A DNA stretch of 6,396 bases from Nanobdellota archaeon (GTDB lineage Archaea; Nanobdellota; Nanobdellia; Woesearchaeales; UBA12501). The notes below the pieces were generated by a model. It had not been told where the DNA came from. It saw nothing but the letters and a program-made list of their open reading frames with translations, and searched no databases. A program made the translations under genes and the position numbers. Location of the stretch: the NCBI GenBank assembly GCA_018812465.1, contig JAHJCS010000097.1, positions 1-6,396 on the forward strand, in the 5' to 3' direction. Below are positions 5,042 to 6,396 of the stretch, one piece after another (the stretch's first letter is position 1; each line of letters starts with the position of its first letter).

Positions 5042-5944
5042 ATGGTTGAGCTTAAACTGGATGTAAAAAAGCAGAACATACAGTTGTTTCTGGATGTTTA
5101 TGATGAGGACAAGGCCACAAAGCTCGCTGAAGAGAACAAAAAGAAGGCTTTTGGGGTCCTGAGCGTTTTTGACAAGTCTGATAATATTGAGCTTACCCAT
5201 ACAGAGAAGAGATACGAACCTATATGGAACATAATCGGCGAGAGCTATATTGAATATCTGAAATCCAATAATTATGGATTTGCTGTAGAGCCTCAGGTCA
5301 GATCTGTCAAGATAGCTGGTAAGAGTTTTGATATCAGCGGAGAGAAACCCTATCTTAACTTTGAGGCAGAAGATCACTGTGTTGAGACCTACACAAAGAA
5401 GCTCATAACTGATGCTGTTGAGGGCAAGGTACGTGGCAAGGAGCTCCTTAGATTCCTTGAGTTCAAGACCAAAGAGATAAAACAGACAGAGCAGCTCATG
5501 GGAAAGAACAAGGTTGTCATCCCAGCTAAGATAAAGGCAGCATACCTTGTCAGGGGGTTTGTGAAGGACCTCATCAAGCCAGTCCAGGCAGACAAGATCC
5601 TCCATGAGATTGTGGAGATAAAGAAGGTTGTCCTGTATTTCAGGCCAATCTGGGCTTTTGAGTTCACTAACAAGAGCTCTGGAAAATCAGGAGTTCTTGA
5701 GATTGATGCCCTCACAGGCGAGATGAACAAAGGAAAGGTCTACAAGACAGAGCTTGGTGAGCTTATCCCTGAAGGCGCTTTGTTTGACATCGGAGCAGAG
5801 CTTGCATCATATGTCATCCCTGGCGCAGGCCTTGGAGCAGAGATAAGCAAGATAGTGAAGAAGAAAAGAGAAGAAAAGAAGGCCAAGAAAGAGATGCATA
5901 AAAGCAGGGCTGCCATGGAAGCCAAAGGCCGGAAGAGAAACTAA
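5042..5944 (+). CDS. Probable cytoplasmic protein with two Y-x-P-I-W segments and a basic tail, unknown function
   Basis: The product has 300 residues, no signal peptide and only one cysteine (113), unlike all genes to its left. The first half contains R-Y-E-P-I-W-N-I-I-G (57-66) followed by a strand-rich segment. The second half contains V-L-Y-F-R-P-I-W-A-F-E-F (197-208) followed by G-V-L-E-I-D-A-L-T-G-E-M (217-228). The latter resembles a 'Y-x-P-Y-W-x-x-E...V-D-A-x-T-G-E' segment I recall from uncharacterised prokaryotic proteins. The two halves may be an internal duplication. Residues 245-272 form a Gly/Ala-rich, mildly hydrophobic stretch, and residues 273-300 are a highly charged Lys/Arg tail that could bind nucleic acid or acidic membrane surfaces. 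The start is supported by the TATA box 27 nt upstream. A long antisense frame across its 5' half is judged a shadow. No function is assigned. Confidence 0.85.
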   Translation: MVELKLDVKKQNIQLFLDVYDEDKATKLAEENKKKAFGVLSVFDKSDNIELTHTEKRYEPIWNIIGESYIEYLKSNNYGFAVEPQVRSVKIAGKSFDISGEKPYLNFEAEDHCVETYTKKLITDAVEGKVRGKELLRFLEFKTKEIKQTEQLMGKNKVVIPAKIKAAYLVRGFVKDLIKPVQADKILHEIVEIKKVVLYFRPIWAFEFTNKSSGKSGVLEIDALTGEMNKGKVYKTELGELIPEGALFDIGAELASYVIPGAGLGAEISKIVKKKREEKKAKKEMHKSRAAMEAKGRKRN

Positions 5945-5951
5945 TTTAAAT
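5944..5951 (+). promoter_or_regulatory. TATA-box promoter of the AlaX gene
   Basis: ATTTAAAT is centred about 27 nt before the ATG at 5975. It overlaps the last base of the upstream TAA stop, and the 30-bp gap contains no ribosome binding site. This predicts a leaderless transcript separate from, or in addition to, read-through from the 300-residue protein gene. Confidence 0.6.
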
Positions 5952-5974
5952 CATCACTCATTTCTTGTATTATC

Positions 5975-6396
5975 ATGAAAAAACTGTTCTGGGAGAATCC
6001 CTACCTAAAGGAATGTGAAGCTGTGGTCACATCAAAGATGGGGCCTGAGATACAGCTTGATCAGACAGTATTCTTTGCTTTCTCAGGAGGCCAGGCATCA
6101 GATCAGGGTACAATCAATGGGATTAAAGTCCAGGAAGCTGTCAAGACAGATGATAACATAACTTACATTCTTGATTCAGTCCCTCAGTTCAATGAAGGAG
6201 ACAAGGTGACGGTTGAGATTGATTGGGAGTATAGACTTAAGATAATGAGGCTTCATTCTGCTGCACACATTGTCTTTTTTCTCTTCTCTGAGAAGACAGG
6301 AATAACCAAGCTTATCGGCTCAAACATCTCTATTGATAAGGCAAGGCTTGACTTTGCGACAGACAAGCCAGTATCAGAGATGCTTCCTGATCTTGA
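5975..6396 (+). CDS. alaX: Alanyl-tRNA editing protein AlaX (3' end outside window)
   Basis: The frame runs from ATG at 5975 to the window edge without a stop; 140 residues are visible. It matches the free-standing editing domain of alanyl-tRNA synthetase, which hydrolyses mischarged Ser- or Gly-tRNA(Ala) in the cytoplasm. Visible signatures are S-G-G-Q-A-S-D-Q-G-T-I (residues 37-47), the zinc-binding H-x3-H in R-L-H-S-A-A-H (His94, His98), and G-S-N-I-S-I-D-K-A-R-L-D-F (115-127). The second half of the zinc site (a Cys and a His further on) lies beyond the window. The opening (LFWENPYLKECEA) is normal for AlaX, with no tRNA synthetase catalytic domain ahead of it, so it is not a full AlaRS. 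A TATA box 27 nt upstream supports the start. It is the only clear housekeeping gene here. Confidence 0.93.
   Translation, partial: MKKLFWENPYLKECEAVVTSKMGPEIQLDQTVFFAFSGGQASDQGTINGIKVQEAVKTDDNITYILDSVPQFNEGDKVTVEIDWEYRLKIMRLHSAAHIVFFLFSEKTGITKLIGSNISIDKARLDFATDKPVSEMLPDL

Noticed and set aside
4985..5605. Long antisense reading frame (206 residues) opposite the 5042-5944 gene
   Set aside because: It covers the opposite strand of a well-supported gene, has a Leu/Tyr/Cys-rich composition typical of a reverse-strand shadow, and would span the divergent promoter region.
5389..5730. Antisense frame opposite the second half of the 5042-5944 gene
   Set aside because: It is a shadow of the coding strand with no ribosome binding site or recognisable domain.
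1..6396. CRISPR arrays, tRNA/rRNA genes, transposases or terminal inverted repeats of mobile elements
   Set aside because: I looked on both strands and saw no regularly spaced repeats, cloverleaf, rRNA-like stretch or transposase motif.

Overview
The window looks like a piece of an archaeal genome, most likely from a DPANN-type lineage (Woesearchaeota/Pacearchaeota-like; this placement is inference). Three things point this way. First, TATA-box promoters sit about 26-27 nt upstream of the ATG of each gene that begins a transcription unit, as expected for leaderless archaeal transcripts. Second, internal genes use GAGGTG-type ribosome binding sites or ATGA stop/start overlaps. Third, there is a dense set of small Cys-rich secreted proteins (Kazal repeats, a Cys-rich 'NGKCDEGETxxNCPSDC' module, a DUF333 module, lipobox lipoproteins), a style common in such genomes. 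A partial AlaX-type alanyl-tRNA editing gene closes the window.

Layout. Positions 2-3059 (+ strand) hold four tightly packed genes: the 3' part of a secreted Asp-box (BNR-like) beta-propeller protein ending in two Kazal domains; a small membrane-anchored Cys protein; a five-helix membrane protein; and a larger membrane-anchored protein whose first ~115 residues are a diverged copy of the small one. Positions 4941-3056 (- strand) hold a second four-gene unit, read leftward: a short lipoprotein; a membrane-anchored protein whose C-terminal domain resembles that lipoprotein; a lipoprotein with 25 cysteines; and a Sec-secreted DUF333 protein. The two units converge and share the four bases TTAA as both stop codons, inside an inverted repeat.

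A 100-bp divergent intergenic region (4942-5041) carries one TATA box for each direction, each bracketed by an 8-bp direct repeat. To its right (+ strand) are an intracellular-looking 300-residue protein of unknown function with two 'Y-x-P-I-W' segments and a Lys-rich tail, then the truncated alaX gene behind its own TATA box.

Eight consecutive genes therefore encode exported or membrane proteins, most with conserved cysteine pairs, which suggests an envelope/extracellular module that depends on disulfide formation. The Kazal-propeller protein is the only member with a recognisable biochemical theme (binding and possible protease inhibition). No RNA genes, CRISPR arrays or insertion sequences were seen, and no gap exceeds 100 bp.
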